64,000 bases of DNA from Suillus spraguei (GCA_016800925.1 JABCPU010000238.1:41287-105286), one strand, 5' to 3'. Shown: positions 12,443 to 23,854, counted from the stretch's first letter. The notes: generated by a model from the sequence alone, not told the origin. A program made the numbers and translations.

Positions 12443-13085
12443 TCCCTGTAAGATAGTATACAACTCAACTGAATGCGATATACAATATATACAATGGTTT
12501 TCAAGGCAACTTGTAGGCCTATACACTTTCTTCTGGATCTCACATGTATTGAAACAGAAAGGTGAAAACTCCAGCACTTCTGATTCTTATGGCTCCCACA
12601 CAGTTGGGGACAAGAAAGAAGAGGGAAAAACTTATATATTCAAATATAGATGGAGTCCTTATATACATTTTGGAAACCACCCTTACTAAGCATGACTCAT
12701 GACTGGATTGGTAAGAATATGCTTACAAACCAAGCCTTTTAGGTGTGATGAATCAGCTGCTTACTAAAGTACATGAGTAAATATTATAAATCATGGTGGA
12801 ATATTACAAAGCATGATGAATCATGACAAAACATGATGAGTCATGTAAAGTCTTTTACAAATCAGATATTACTAATCACATGACATGCTTACAAACATAT
12901 CTGAGTGGCTTAATAATGAAATCTGATGGCTGAATAAACACAGAAAAATATGGAAAGAGATGGAAACATATAAATACAACTAAATAGAGTGTGAGAAAAT
13001 AGAACTGTCCTTATAACTATGAAGTATATCCTTATACACTTCTTTCCTAATCATGTATACTCATATATGTCATGGTATGAACTGC
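12443..13085 (-). repeat. LTR3-like AT-rich repeat (left arm)
   Basis: Minus-strand sequence starts near TGGTATGCAG and ends near CTATCTTACA, contains repeated CATGATTCATCATG-type words and a TATA box (TATATAAGG, near 12659). Related copies occur at 24735-25194, 30974-31258 and in the right arm (50450-51092). The TG...CA ends and internal TATA box suggest an LTR, but no coding interior of this family is present. It splits the transposase-like gene between the HILRTVMHG segment and the zinc-binding tail. Confidence 0.55.
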
Positions 13086-14080
13086 ATACCATGCATGACA
13101 GTGCGCAGAATATGTAGGCCCATGTGGTAGCGCATGTTTGAAACTTTCATTTCACAGAGAGGGCAAATTGAAATTGTTTCCCCTTTGGAAGTGCAAAGCT
13201 GACTGCTTGCCTCAACAGAAAGAATGGGAAGAGTACCTGAGAACAATGTCAAAAGAATGCACAGATACAAAGGATTTGATACTTACCATCTGACAGTTGG
13301 TAAGGAAATTCTTCACATCTAATGGAGTCACAGCTGTGACAGTCTTCAGCATCACCTTAATCTCGATTGCTTTAGCCCAGAGAATATCACATGCTGCTTG
13401 TAGAGCTTCATAAGAAATCTGCCAAGTGCTTTGGCTGCCATTCACTTGACAGAATTCATTGCTGTTCACATCATCATGCAGTCGAATGAACGTGGGTTCA
13501 GGGTTAACTGGCTTGACAAGAGCACCAGGCAGTGATGACAACAATCTGTGCTGTAGACTCATCGATTCCCTGAATGACCAAGCGAGCTGTCACATATCCT
13601 CCATTCCATAGGAATGACTGTGGCACATCAGGCAAAAGGTGAGTTGGGATGATGGTTAGCAGTTGTCCAGTAATCTTTGCCATACTTCTGGATGCCTTCA
13701 TGACTGCGATGTTGATGGATGCGCAAGAGATACCATCGAGGGTTGCAGTGGTGGAACAAAAGACACTAATAGATAGTGTACGACCTGCCTGAGCAAAGGA
13801 TAGTAAGAAAGATATCGCCTATGAGGAACAAATTGTGGTCGGTGATGTGACCAGCAGACCTGTTGATGCATTTATTGACTTTAGTATATCCTGAGTGGAC
13901 ACATTCAAGTCGGTTAAGAGACTTTAATACAAAGTCTGTATTGACAATGAGACAGCAAACTGTCTGCTTATGAATCCAACGTCTGTTATACAACAGATAG
14001 TTGTCAGGATGAATACCAGGCCCAGCTGGTAATGGAGGGGTTGATGGATCTGATGGAAGGCAAATGTCAGATGGGGCAGA
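13070..14080 (-). pseudogene. C-terminal half of the large transposase-like protein (left arm)
   Basis: Minus-strand segments read PSTPPLPAGPGIHPDNYLL, RWIHKQTVCCLIVNTDFV, LNRLECVHSGYTKVNK, HNLFLIGDIFLTIL, then AKITGQLLTIIPTHLLPD, PEPTFIRLHDDVNSNEFC, WQISYEALQAACDILWAKA, and finally CPLCEMKVSNMRYHMGLHIL, a zinc-finger-like unit. Frames change between segments, consistent with introns and decay. Cysteines stand where I would expect arginine (VCCL, LECV), consistent with CpG loss. The segment is cut at about 14080 by the start of an inverted block that carries the preceding part of the protein on the other strand. Confidence 0.65.
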
Positions 14081-15757
14081 TTTCAGCAAATATAACAAGG
14101 TTGGAGGACTCTGTTGGAAACATTTGCATGTCGTTGACCCCGTCCTTCGCACATATGATTCGGCTGTCAACATTGCACAGAAGATCCACAAGAATGAGGT
14201 CCATCTTGGCAAGGAACTAAGCATCATTGGCATCTCATGTTTTGGTGAGGATGAGATATACCCTATCTTGGCTGCACCTACGTGCAAGATGGAAGATGCT
14301 AGTGACATAGAGGTCATCCTTACCCGAACCATTGATTGGTGGAATGTGAATCATGCAGCTATTTCAGTTGGACCAGCCTGGTCTTTTGCCACAGATGGTG
14401 ATGCAACCTGATGTGCAGCGGGACATAGATTATTCATCAAGACTTTTCTTCCTCCATACTTGACCCTCTATGGCATGCTCATCAATATGCCTGGACTCAA
14501 CTTATTCACTGGTGCAGGTGAAATGACACTTGACTTTGACTTCAAACATATATTCAAATGTGAGTTGTTGTTTTTTTAAATGAATATCAACTAATCACTA
14601 ATCTTTACATTAATCTAGGTATGTGCACGCTCATCCGGTCCCCGCAGGCATCGTTCTTAACAACAGCTGGATCATAAATTCTATGATGCTTGGACAATAT
14701 CTTTCATAGTTGCCCGCATATGATGAATCAGCAGTAACAAAGCTCCTTCATCCAGATGGCCCTCAAGATGTTCCTCACGCTGTTGAACTCATGCTTGCAG
14801 TAATTGAGTTCTCCAAATCTCAGCATACCCTCATCAGCAATTCATTTTCTATCAATATCGATACTTGTGCCAACCTCACTTCAATTTCTCTCCTTAGCAC
14901 ACTACTTCAATCCATCCTTATTCCTTTCATCAACGTTGATCTCTCGTTGTCTCAGCAATTTGAACATCTGAGCTGCTATGTGCACCTCACTTTTGCATTT
15001 TTCCATGCGCACTGCTGCTCCTTCATGTCATATCAGCTCTACTATGACACACAAACCATGGTCAAAAATGCTTGCTTCTGTCTTGCCAAGCAACAATATC
15101 TTGACCCATGTGCTCCTTTCTTTCTCAGCGATGTTGGAGATGATCCCTTGGAGATCTTGTTTGGATGCATGTGCATGATTGGTGGGCACAATTCTGCATG
15201 TTCATATGCGCAGGCACTTGATTGCTTCAGTGCTGCCAAGGATATTGATGGCATATTCAAACATCATCCTAAGCTTGATCCAGGACATCATCGACTCAAA
15301 CTCACACACAATGAGGGGGTCAACCATATCAATTGGGAGATATGGAAAGGCGACATTATATCTGGCCATTGTGATCTTCCTTTAGCATGGCGTAGGGGTC
15401 ACAATAAGGTGCTTAGTATCCTCATTACATCTCAACTTGCGCCAGCTCATTACTCATTCATGGAACTCTTCGGCACTCATGAGGTCAATATGTTACATCC
15501 ATTTGGCCAAAACAAATACCTTGGCATCTCCATAGATGATGAGACTGAGGACACCAGCTGTGTGCCTGAAGTTTCCCTTCCCATCCCAGTTCCTCAGCCT
15601 ATTCAATCTCTAGAGACAGTGCTATCAAATGAGGAGGAAAGGTTATCAAATGAGCAACAACATTTGCTCAGAGAGAGCAAGAATGATAAAGAGATCATGC
15701 TAACATTTCAGGAAGTGCTCATTGATGAATCCCTGTCTGATGCACCTTCTAAAAAAA
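14081..15757 (+). pseudogene. Core of the large transposase-like protein, inverted in place (left arm)
   Basis: Plus-strand reading begins FSKYNKVGGLCWKHLHVVDP, continues GKELSIIGISCFGEDEIYPI, SFATDGDAT, then TGA (14409-14411) followed by an in-frame AAGHRLFIKTFLPPYLTLYG, TLDFDFKHIFK, an intron-like gap, and an uninterrupted 14710-15822 frame with PDGPQDVPHAVELM, YQLYYDTQTMVKNACF, LEILFG, MIGGHNSACSYAQALD and PFGQNKYLGIS. The spaced D (ATDGD), D (DFDFKH) and E (LEILFG) resemble an RNase H-type DDE arrangement (inference). From memory these residues sit between the two minus-strand parts in one protein, so the block appears inverted. The reading at both edges runs straight into antisense of the neighbouring part. 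Confidence 0.65.
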
Positions 15758-17671
15758 TGTATGGCCATCTCCTCAAGTGCAATCTCGTCGATTATGAAGC
15801 TAATGCTGCGCAAGGGTGCTGAAGCTGCATGAGTATTGATGATGATAGTCTGAATATTGTGATTGAATTAATCATTGCGAATGTCTCCTAGCATACCTAG
15901 TTTAGATCATATCATAGACTTGTCATGTATTTTAGTACTTGAATGAAGCTTTTACTGTGTATTGAAAACAGATGTGAATAAGTCAATTATATTAAAGCTA
16001 TTGAAAGATATACATGTTGAATATGGACAACTATGTAGCAGGATATAGTTAGCATAGTACTATTTATTGCTATAACTAGCCCACACAATTGGGCACTTGG
16101 TTATATGAACTATAGCCCTATGCACCCTATATAACATGCTATAGTGCTGTATAGTGCTATATACAGCTATATAGCCATAACACATTTTCCTGATGAAGGG
16201 CGCTGAAGCTGCATAAGTATTGACAATGATAGTTTGAATATTGTGATCGAATTGATCATTGCGAATGGGGCTGATGGTCGACATAAGGGAAGCAAAGGAT
16301 GACTTCAAATGAAGGGTGCAAAGAGATGGAAGGCTGAGCTTATGGTTGAGTGCAAATAATAATTGATGCCCCCCGAGTCTGAAAATGAGCATCGCAATAT
16401 CCAAGTCATCAGCACCATATCCTCATGGGCAGTACACACCCTCTAGAGCATTTCTAGTTTGTTGATGATTTCTCAGACACTGGCACCATTGCACATAGCA
16501 ATGTTAACAATCTGATGGATGCGGGGGATATCATTATGGGAGATGGCCATAAGAAGGCAGTTGTAATCGTCCAGTTGTGTAAGAGCATGTATATATTTGT
16601 GGGAGTCATTACAGGCCTAGAAAGGTTGAGCAAAAGAGCCATGCAGGTAGAAGAGTAAATGTACCTGCAGTTTTAATTCATTTATCTGATCAGCATGTTT
16701 TTTGAATGCATGAAACCTAGAAATTTGTAGTTGGTATGGGCTTCAAATTGTGTGCAATGTCTATAAGTCAATATATTTGGGCATACACCTCACCACACTC
16801 ATCACACAGATAGTCTTCTTGAATGGTGATATGAGTGCAAAATTTTGAGCAAGCACAAGGGAGTCTGGGAATGGTGATGTTGACAGTAAATGGTAACCCA
16901 TCAGATCCGTCATGGTATCATGCCCAAGGAAACAACATAAAGAATGTATGGAGGTGGTCAGGCCAGTTGATAGGAATTCCAGGACATGCAACATACTGGT
17001 TGACAGAATATATTATGTCCTGGTGAGTGATGTTGACAACGAGGCAATTGAGATAATAATCAGCTGATACTACTAATGAATGCAACCAAAATGAATTCAC
17101 CTTTTGTTATTGGAAGTCTCAACCTGATAAGCCAACTTACTGGCTTTTTGAGATGTCTGACTTCACTCTTTTGCAGCAATTGCAGCATGCTTTTTGCTGC
17201 CTCGGTGGTTAGTGAGTGACTTGAGTTGGCCAGGGGCCCATAGAGGTAGGCCAATATGAACACTAGTTTGACACCAGTCTTCGCACTCAGGGCACAGTAT
17301 TCTCCATCAGTCCCCAAACTGATCTGAAACATGAAGCTTATTTGCCCTGAATAGAACATATAGTGAATTGGGGGTATTGAGTTTGAACTACATGTTGATG
17401 TCGAGTTCTGATTCTGATATTGTGGCTGGGACAGAAGACAAAGTTGACGATTGGCTATCTGTTGATGATTGACGAGAGAGGGATTTAAGGGAAGATAAAC
17501 TAGTAGGAATACAGGAAGAGTAGCTGTGCAATGATTTGATGGATGATTTGTTCCAAATTGCGTGGTGTGATATGAATTGTCCTCAGGGTCCATGATATAA
17601 TAAGTTCCATCCTTGTCTTCAGAAGCAAACCAGGAATCATAGCAAGCAGGATAATGGGTAGTAGAATACAT
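15758..17671 (-). pseudogene. N-terminal part of the large transposase-like protein (left arm)
   Basis: The first open stretch (17671-17060) begins MYSTTHYPACYDSWF and contains DGTYYIMDPEDNSYHTT and SLGTDGEYCALSAKTGV. It is followed by INWPDHLHTFFMLFPWA, PRLPCACSKFCTHITIQED with CDECGEVYAQIY (possible zinc ligands), TQLDDYNCLLMAISHND, IINKLEDALEGVYCP, and YGADDLDIAMLIFRLGG, then IRNDQFDHNIQTIIVNT and IIDEIALEEMAIHFF, which ends at the inversion edge. Frame changes and stops mark it as decayed. A 314-bp insertion with 70-bp direct repeats interrupts it at 15884-16197. Confidence 0.6.
15814..16267. repeat. 314-bp insertion between 70-bp direct repeats (left arm)
   Basis: 15814-15883 and 16198-16267 are about 85% alike and both encode, on the minus strand, the same protein segment (HNIQTIIVNT versus HNIQTIIINT). 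The 314 bp between them is AT-rich with repeated GCTATA/TATAGC words and no reading frame of the host protein. This could be a tandem duplication followed by insertion, or a small non-autonomous element. The same structure is present in the right arm (about 47270-47723). Confidence 0.6.
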
Positions 17672-18052
17672 ATTGAACGATAATCATAAGGTTGTTTTAA
17701 GGACAGACAAAGGAGAGGAGAGATGCAAGACATGTTTGAGATGTGTCATATTGATATTGATTGACATGAATGACTTTAGTCACGTGTTCCAAAAAATAAA
17801 CTCAAGATCTAACATTTAGCGGGTAGCATCTTTGCGTGTTCTTGTTTCATTAAAATAACTACATAGATACATTCTATAGTAGTAGAAATGCCCCCTTCTC
17901 AGTGCTTGGCAAATGATTTTATAATGATTTGAAGCCACTGGCGAGAAACTCAAAATGCATGTCATGAAACTTTAGGTGGCTATGCTTTAAGGTTTTGATG
18001 CTTATCTAACAATGAGCCCTGTGTTCAGGATTTTGCAAATGCACACCTCTTG

Positions 18053-18726
18053 AATGCACACATGTTTATATAGTGAAAATAGCAGTCAGACTCAGGATCT
18101 TGAGGATCCATGCAATGTTCAAAACTGGGAATCAAGTGAACTCCATGAATGACAGAGTCTGGATCCAAAAATCCATATGCATCAGGGCTATCTTGATCAA
18201 AAAACTCGAGGTGTTGGAGTTGTTTTGCAGCCCAACCTGCAGGTGAACTATCCATCTGAACCATCAGACAAATAAGAAGTCCATCTGAGTTGGGTGTGAG
18301 TACATTCTGGTGTCATCCTCACAGTATTCCACTTTGATATGAAAGATCCCAATCACATAGGCATACCAGTACAGGTGAGTCTTTTTGTCTTCATGGGAGA
18401 GAACCATAATGTCAGTGCGAGTGCATGGATTGATGGTGTCCTGTTCACGGTGTAAATCATAAGTTGTATAGTTGATGTGCAAGATACTATGGTGGTATAT
18501 CTCGTTGTCCATGAATAGAACTGAGGCACAATCAGCATCAGAGAAGTCATGCTAATCTCCATTGTATGTGAGATGGGAAGTCGAGCCAGCAGATGGTCCT
18601 TGAGTTGTGGAATAAATACCCAACAAAATTCAATGAAATGTAAATATACATATCAAAAAATAGCTTACCTCAATAGCAAGATCACACAAGTCTCTGACAT
18701 CTCTGCACTCAATTAACTGAGAAGTG
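18053..18726 (-). pseudogene. Plavaka-like transposase, C-terminal fragment
   Basis: Minus-strand reading: IECRDVRDLCDLAIE, an intron, DHLLARLP, then EIYHHSILHINYTTYDLHRE, DIMVLSHEDKKTHLYWYAYV, IGIFHIKVEYC, and DSPDAYGFLDPDSVIHGVHL followed by IPSFEH. These follow the order I know for the C-terminal third of Plavaka (CACTA-like) transposases of Agaricomycetes. The recognisable part ends near 18060, a few bases from the inner edge of the inverted arm at 18052; the remaining C-terminus is missing. Stops occur in frame (after a GD near 18555). Confidence 0.7.
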
Positions 18727-19630
18727 ATGTGCTCCGTCTAGTCTGCTTCACTTGTAAGAACAAGAGTGTTCGACCCTAAAGGGGATGCCTATTAGTATGG
18801 TCAAGTTTGAGTCTAACTTATGTGCAAACAAGTGTTGTGGTCAGCAGTAAGTTGCCGTGGTCAGCGATGATACCGCCAGAACTAGCATCATGTGTAGCGG
18901 TGCTACTGTGGTTGAGATATGATCAGTAACAGTTGCGTCGAGCGATAGTATCAGCGGTAGCGGTAAGGTTGCGAGTGGTGCAAGGAAACAGTAAAGAAAG
19001 CCGCGGTACTTTCAGCAGTAAAGCAGCAGTGCATGAGAAGTTCTGTCAAATTAACTGTCAAAAGTCCAGCGGTAATGGAGAACGAGCGTGATAGATTAAT
19101 GAGCGATAAGGAAACTTTAAAGACTATGTCCACTACTGGGTAGATCCAGAGCTAGACAATAATCCTGACCTATAGTACGTGCAATGGTGTAAAATCAGGT
19201 GCTTCTATTGTGCGGGGTACGCAGTGCTTATATCCTAAATCATATGTACTCGGAATACTCTAGGCAAGATCAGTAGCGCTGGAGTGTAGTAACTGTCATA
19301 AGTAATCATAGCGTGAGGTGCTGCAGCATGAGGCAACATGTATGTAATAAGGCTTGCTGTGGAATCAGTGATAATGAACAGAAAACAAATGACACACCAA
19401 ATGGAGCTATGCAGACGTGGCAAGGACATGGACGGACATTGGTACGTGGAACGAGGTGCAGTAGTCGGTACAGTGTGCGGTAAGCGTGGGATGCCGCCGG
19501 TACTGCTAAAGGGGTAAGACGGTCATGGACAAGTGGTAACTCCTGTAGACATGAGACAAGTGTCAAAAGGTGGGGTTTTAAGCCCAGCGCCAATATGTTC
19601 ATTACACCAAGCATACTTGGCAATGGAGTA
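18727..19630 (-). repeat. LTR5-like block inserted in the Plavaka-like gene
   Basis: It starts with TGTGCTCCGTCTAGTCTGC and GTTCGACCCTAAAGG, which match (reverse complement) the block near 54150-54090. The body is rich in AGCGGTA-type words, as in 51.9-54.2 kb. It separates the SPSDHYSIAK segment of the Plavaka-like protein from its C-terminal fragment. Exact ends and a target duplication were not resolved; the upstream end appears truncated compared with the 54-kb copy. Confidence 0.5.
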
Positions 19631-21097
19631 GTGATCTGAGGGTGACATTTTCATTTTGGCACACTGTGGTCTCCAGTTCTCTTGCTGTGCTGCACATACT
19701 GTGATGACCCTTTGAACAAGTCACTCTATTGCTTCCTGAGAAATCATGCTAGTAAGTGTTTGATCCTTCTTTTTGGGTGTGCGTGGATACTGGTGTTTCG
19801 CACAACAGTGCTCTAGTTCTCCCTGTGGACCATGGTAGAATAGATGGTATTCTATAGTAATAATGGGATAATAGGGCACTTACCGGCTGTGTTGTATAGC
19901 TGTCTGTAGTACCCATTCATTGGATGGTATTTGGGTAGTCAGCGAGTGCATGGTATTTGTAGGTGTAGAGATTCAATGTCTTCACTTTAAGATTGGATGT
20001 AGACTTGCCTTTCCATGATTGGTTTCCAGATTGGCCTTGTTTTGAGGCTAATGCTGCCTCACAGTGTCCACAGGCAGCATACTCATGAGGAAGTTCCATG
20101 ATATGATAATGTGCACAAGTAGTGCACCAAAACTTGCAGACTGACTGACTGAGGACAACAGTTGCTGAGTCAAAAAATGCAAGAGTGTCATCAGTATGCA
20201 TACAAAATTTTGCATAGGTGTGCCATGTAGCAAGGTCAAAGAGGAGGTCAAGGACAGTTTTGTTGTGATCAGGAGGAAGGAGTCCTTTGAATACTGGAAT
20301 AGCACACTGGAAATTGATGGTACATCAATCACATCGTCAAATTCTGTTAGGATTGATTCTCACCTGCAACAGGTCTTCGAAATCACAGGCCATGAGATGC
20401 TTCATCACAGAAGTGTTCGTGTGGAAACATTTGATTGTACCTCTGCTGAAAGTAGGAACCTGATGGTACCTGTAATACATATGTAGTTGTTTGTGTTAGT
20501 TGCTGCTGTGAAAAGGACTCATACCTTAGATTGAGTTCCTGAACTGCTGCCTCACCCACAGCAGCAAGAATGCACATCAGGTGTGTGAAGATTAATTTCC
20601 ACACACCCAGCTCAAACTCATGAAGGAGGTCAACAACAAACATTGAGAACAAATTGAATAGGTATACAAGGAAGCATGTAGAGAACACATTCTATGATAT
20701 AAAGTGATCAGATATGCACATATGATGCTAGCATAGATAAATTACTTACATGAGTAGGGACCAGTGATTTGTTTTGCAAAAGATCCTTGACATGCTTGCC
20801 AGTGATGCTGATACCATGCTTGAAAATAAGTTGTTGGGCTTTTTCTACTTTATGATGATGTTGGTTGTTGTCAACCCACTGAGTTGTCTCACAATGCTCC
20901 ATATCAAGCTTCATTCCCATCTTGGGAACATCTGCTTTCTTGACAAGGCAGCATGGACAAGAACACTTGCCAAGAAACTTAATGCAAGTCAGCAGAATTC
21001 TGTAATAATAGACCAAACATGAGATACAAAGATTTAATACAAGATGACAAACTTACTTTCAGGATAGTCTGCAGAGTAAGTAAAGAAACAGGCGAAA
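19620..21097 (-). pseudogene. Plavaka-like transposase, central fragment
   Basis: In minus-strand order: LLTCIKFLGKCSCPCCLVKK, a lysine/histidine-rich linker, LIFKHGISITGKHV, LVPTHVSNLS, an intron, FSMFVVDLLHEFELGVWK, LIFTHLMCILAAVGEAAVQE, then LHTDDTLAFFDSATVVLSQS, TTCAHYHIMELPHEYAA, LNLYTYKYHALADYPNTI, a stop, GTTDSYTTQPG, an intron (19867-19830), and GELEHCCAKHQYPRTPKKK. The order is that of Plavaka transposases. Many positions show Cys, His, Gln or stop where the family usually has Arg, consistent with CpG decay. It is flanked by LTR2 (21098) and the LTR5-like block. Confidence 0.75.
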
Positions 21098-21542
21098 TGT
21101 TACGACCATGCAAAACTGGAGATTAGTAAGAAGTCCTGGTCTTACATGGGGTTGTACCAGAGGGTTGTAAAGTCAAAGGGGCTTGGCCTCAGCTTGTACG
21201 CTGTGCCCTTACCCGAGTATGTGCCCTTAATTTCGGATGAAGTCCAAGGGAGAGTTCTAGTGAAGTCCAGATGGAGGGTCCGGACGAACTCTAAGGCAGG
21301 ATAGCTCGACAGAGCTCCAATGGACTTCCGGATGAGCGCGGGGAATGCGCCGGAACTATTTCCAGAAGGTAGGGAGTAATGGTAACACTACTGGAACAAG
21401 CTCCAAGTAGAATGGATGAAGGATGGACCACTGGACAAAGTCCAGGGCAGGATAGGAGCAGAGCTCTAGAGAAAAAGATGATCTATAGATGTCAGAGGAT
21501 AGGATAGGATGGATCTGGAGGACTAGGGGTCCGAAGGTCGGA

Positions 21543-21890
21543 GCTCAGAGGAGCGGAGGAGCGGAGGAGCGGAGGAGCGGAGGAGCGGGAGGGAGCGGAG
21601 GCGGAGGAGCGGAGGGAGCGGAGGAGCGGAGGAGCGGAGGAGCGGAGGAGCGGAGGAGCGGAGGAGCGGAGGAGCGGAGGAGCGGACGAGGAGCGGAGGA
21701 GCGGAGGAAGCGGAGGAGCCGGAGGAGCGGAGGAGCGGAGAGCGGAGGACGGAAGGAGCGGAGGAGGAGGAGCGGGAGGGAGCGGAGGGAGCGGAGGAAA
21801 GGAGCGGAGGAGCAGGGAGAGAGCGGAGGGCGGAGAGGAGCGGAGGGAGCGGAGGAGGGAGGGGGGGCGGAGGAGGGAGCGGATGATCGG
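21543..21890. repeat. 8-bp minisatellite GGAGCGGA in LTR2
   Basis: Dozens of copies of GGAGCGGA with interruptions. The 24-nt period gives an 8-residue repeat in all frames, so the long open frames on both strands here are artefacts of the repeat, not genes. Confidence 0.9.
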
Positions 21891-22512
21891 ATGAGCATAG
21901 CTCTGTGGATCTTAGAGGAAGTGTTGGCTACTAGAGAGGAGTAGGTCCGGATATGGTGTAGAGATAGTATAGACTACTCCGGACAAGGTCTGGAATATAA
22001 ACAGACAGTAATAAGACTACCAAAGGTAGAGTTGGAGGTGAAACAGATGATAGACGGAGATGGACGAAGTCCCAAAAAGATTATAGGACATAGGATCAAA
22101 AGCTCCGGCCTAGGGAGTGATCCCATAGGCCTGAGTCGGAAGCTTACAAGAGCCAGAGCCCAAGTGCAAGAACAGAAACGGAGTTATATAGACATGATAA
22201 CAGGATACAGAGTAATCAAAAGGAATATACAGAAGTAGGAACAATGAATCAGACTAAGGTCTGCAGGAGTTGTACTACAAGTTTATATACTGTAGGAGCA
22301 TGCCGGAGGGTAAGTAAGGGATAGTCTGAGGCTATTTTGAGGCATTGCGGAAACACAAGGCTATCAACTCGGAAATAAGACTTGTACGAAATATCTTATC
22401 AAGACAGAAGTCAAGATATCCGAAGCCAGAGGTGCAGAGATAACCAAAAGCCAGACACAGGTATTAACCTAAAGGAAGTAACGCGCAGGTGCGCGGGAAT
22501 AGTTTCGGATAT

Positions 22513-22700
22513 GAGCATGGATTGGATATGTCATGGATCGGATATGGACATGGATCGGATATGGATATGGATTGGGTATGGACATGGATTGGATATGGAC
22601 ATGGATGGATATGGACATGGATTGGATATGGACACGGATCGGATGGGTGGATCAGATCGGATGGATGGACTGAGTCGGATATGGATTTGGAGTGGATGGG
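22513..22700. repeat. 17-bp tandem repeat in LTR2
   Basis: Units like ATGGATCGGATATGGAC follow one another with substitutions and partial units. The same array occurs in the LTR2 copies at 29345-29450 and, on the other strand, at 60960-61080. Confidence 0.8.
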
Positions 22701-22799
22701 TGGATTGGATATGTGAGCTGGATTGGATGGGTGGACTAGGATGTATGGATTGGGTGTCCAGATGTCCATGGATCGGACCTGAATGTACAGTATATGACA

Positions 22800-23086
22800 C
22801 GAAAACATGTTGTGTGACCCCATCCCTGCATCAAATCACAATGCCATTCTTGTAGCCATCCATAAACTTTTAATCAAGCAGAAGTGCCCAGATAGCTTGC
22901 ATGAGCTCCTGCTTACAGTGAGTATAGACATCACTTGACAATGCCTCACCAAAAAAAATGGCTATAACATTCTCATCAGGAAGCTTAATATATCACAATG
23001 AGTAATTTCAAAAGAATAATCACACAAAAAGTGAAAGTGATTTACATTTGGAAGCACATGATGGCATGCACACATTGTTGGCTTGC
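22800..23086 (-). pseudogene. Plavaka-like transposase fragment between two LTRs
   Basis: Minus-strand reading after the LTR1 insertion gives GKPTMCACHHVLP, a short intron (about 23047-22985), then GEALSSDVYTHCKQELMQAI followed by WALLLD, a stop, FMDGYKNGIVI and DGVTQH. These match the Plavaka segment that precedes the LLTCIKFLGKC motif found beyond LTR2 at 21016. Two stops interrupt the frame. Confidence 0.7.
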
Positions 23087-23854
23087 TGTTAAGACCGTAC
23101 TCAAAGGGTGAAAGATCCGAAGGGTTTTGGCCTCAGTTCATGCACTGTGCCCCTTTCCCAAGTAATGCCCCTTATTTCAGAGGGTAGGTATACGTCCAAA
23201 GATCTGGAAGGAGTTGCATGATGGATCCGGATGTCCAAAGGTATCAGATATGATATGTCTGAAGGTTATCTGGAGCGTAGAGATGGAACAAGGATTAAGG
23301 CTAGCTTCAGAATGAGTTCCTAACTAGAAACTAACAGAGGTAGACTATCCGAAGATAGAGTCGGAGATATAGACTAAAGGAATTAATCCCAAGTCTCGGA
23401 AGATGACTAGAGCGGAAAGTAACTCAAGTCTGGAGGAAACAGAATGAGCAGAATCTAAGATGATATTCAAACTAAGGTTCTACAGAGATCTACAAGTGGT
23501 TTATATACTGTAAGTAACTAGCATGGATAATCAAGAAGTCTGGGACTGAGGGCTATGTACGAAGTATAACAGAAGTCTATTAGTTAATGCACAGTGGATC
23601 AGTAAGCACGAGTTGGAAATAAAACACAGGTAATGGATCAATAAGCAGGATGAAAATATACACAGCTGGAATACCAGAAACAGGAGGGATGCCGAAAGGA
23701 GATAGACGCAGATATACACAGGGGAGTTAAGGTGCGAGAAGTGAGCATATTCAGATGGGTGGTCCGGACAGGATCTGTGGACCGGATGGATATGGAATTG
23801 ATCGGATCAGATCAGATATGGTCGGATCTGAGATTAGAAGTATGGTATATGATA
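23087..23854 (-). repeat. Solo LTR1, target duplication CTTGC
   Basis: Runs from TGTTAAGACC to TATATGATA (the family end is TGACA, so one base has changed). CTTGC flanks it at 23082-23086 and 23855-23859. It splits the Plavaka-like frame between a segment ending SLWSFYLFFRNQSKYT and one beginning GKPTMCACHH. Confidence 0.92.

Larger units (their letters stand above)
12354..18052. repeat. Left arm of a 5.7-kb near-identical inverted repeat
   Basis: Reverse-complement matches 45483-51183. Differences I noticed are only a handful: a T/C near 16112, another near 17968, and single-base indels such as one near 16746. Predicted peptides are otherwise identical across both arms. The outer edge falls inside LTR1 (first mismatch at 12353 against 51184). 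The inner edge is at 18052 against 45483. The arms are separated by about 27.4 kb. Confidence 0.92.
21098..22799 (-). repeat. Solo LTR2, target duplication CGAAA
   Basis: Runs from TGTTACGACC to TATATGACA and is flanked by CGAAA on both sides (21093-21097 and 22800-22804), proving a single insertion into the Plavaka-like gene. On the minus strand it reads TGTCATATAC...GTAACA, like LTR1, and has a TATA box (TATATAA) near 22281-22291. At 1702 bp it is long because it contains two variable tandem arrays. No internal element sequence is left, so it is a solo LTR. Confidence 0.92.

Noticed and set aside
21489..21944. Long open frames on both strands with an Arg/Ser/Gly/Ala/Glu octapeptide repeat
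   Set aside because: They are translations of the 8-bp GGAGCGGA minisatellite in an LTR, open in several frames at once.
22464..22823. Open frames with Gly-His/Asp-Met or Pro-Tyr-Pro repeats
   Set aside because: They are translations of the 17-bp tandem array of LTR2; the same happens at 29173-29591 and 60900-61249.
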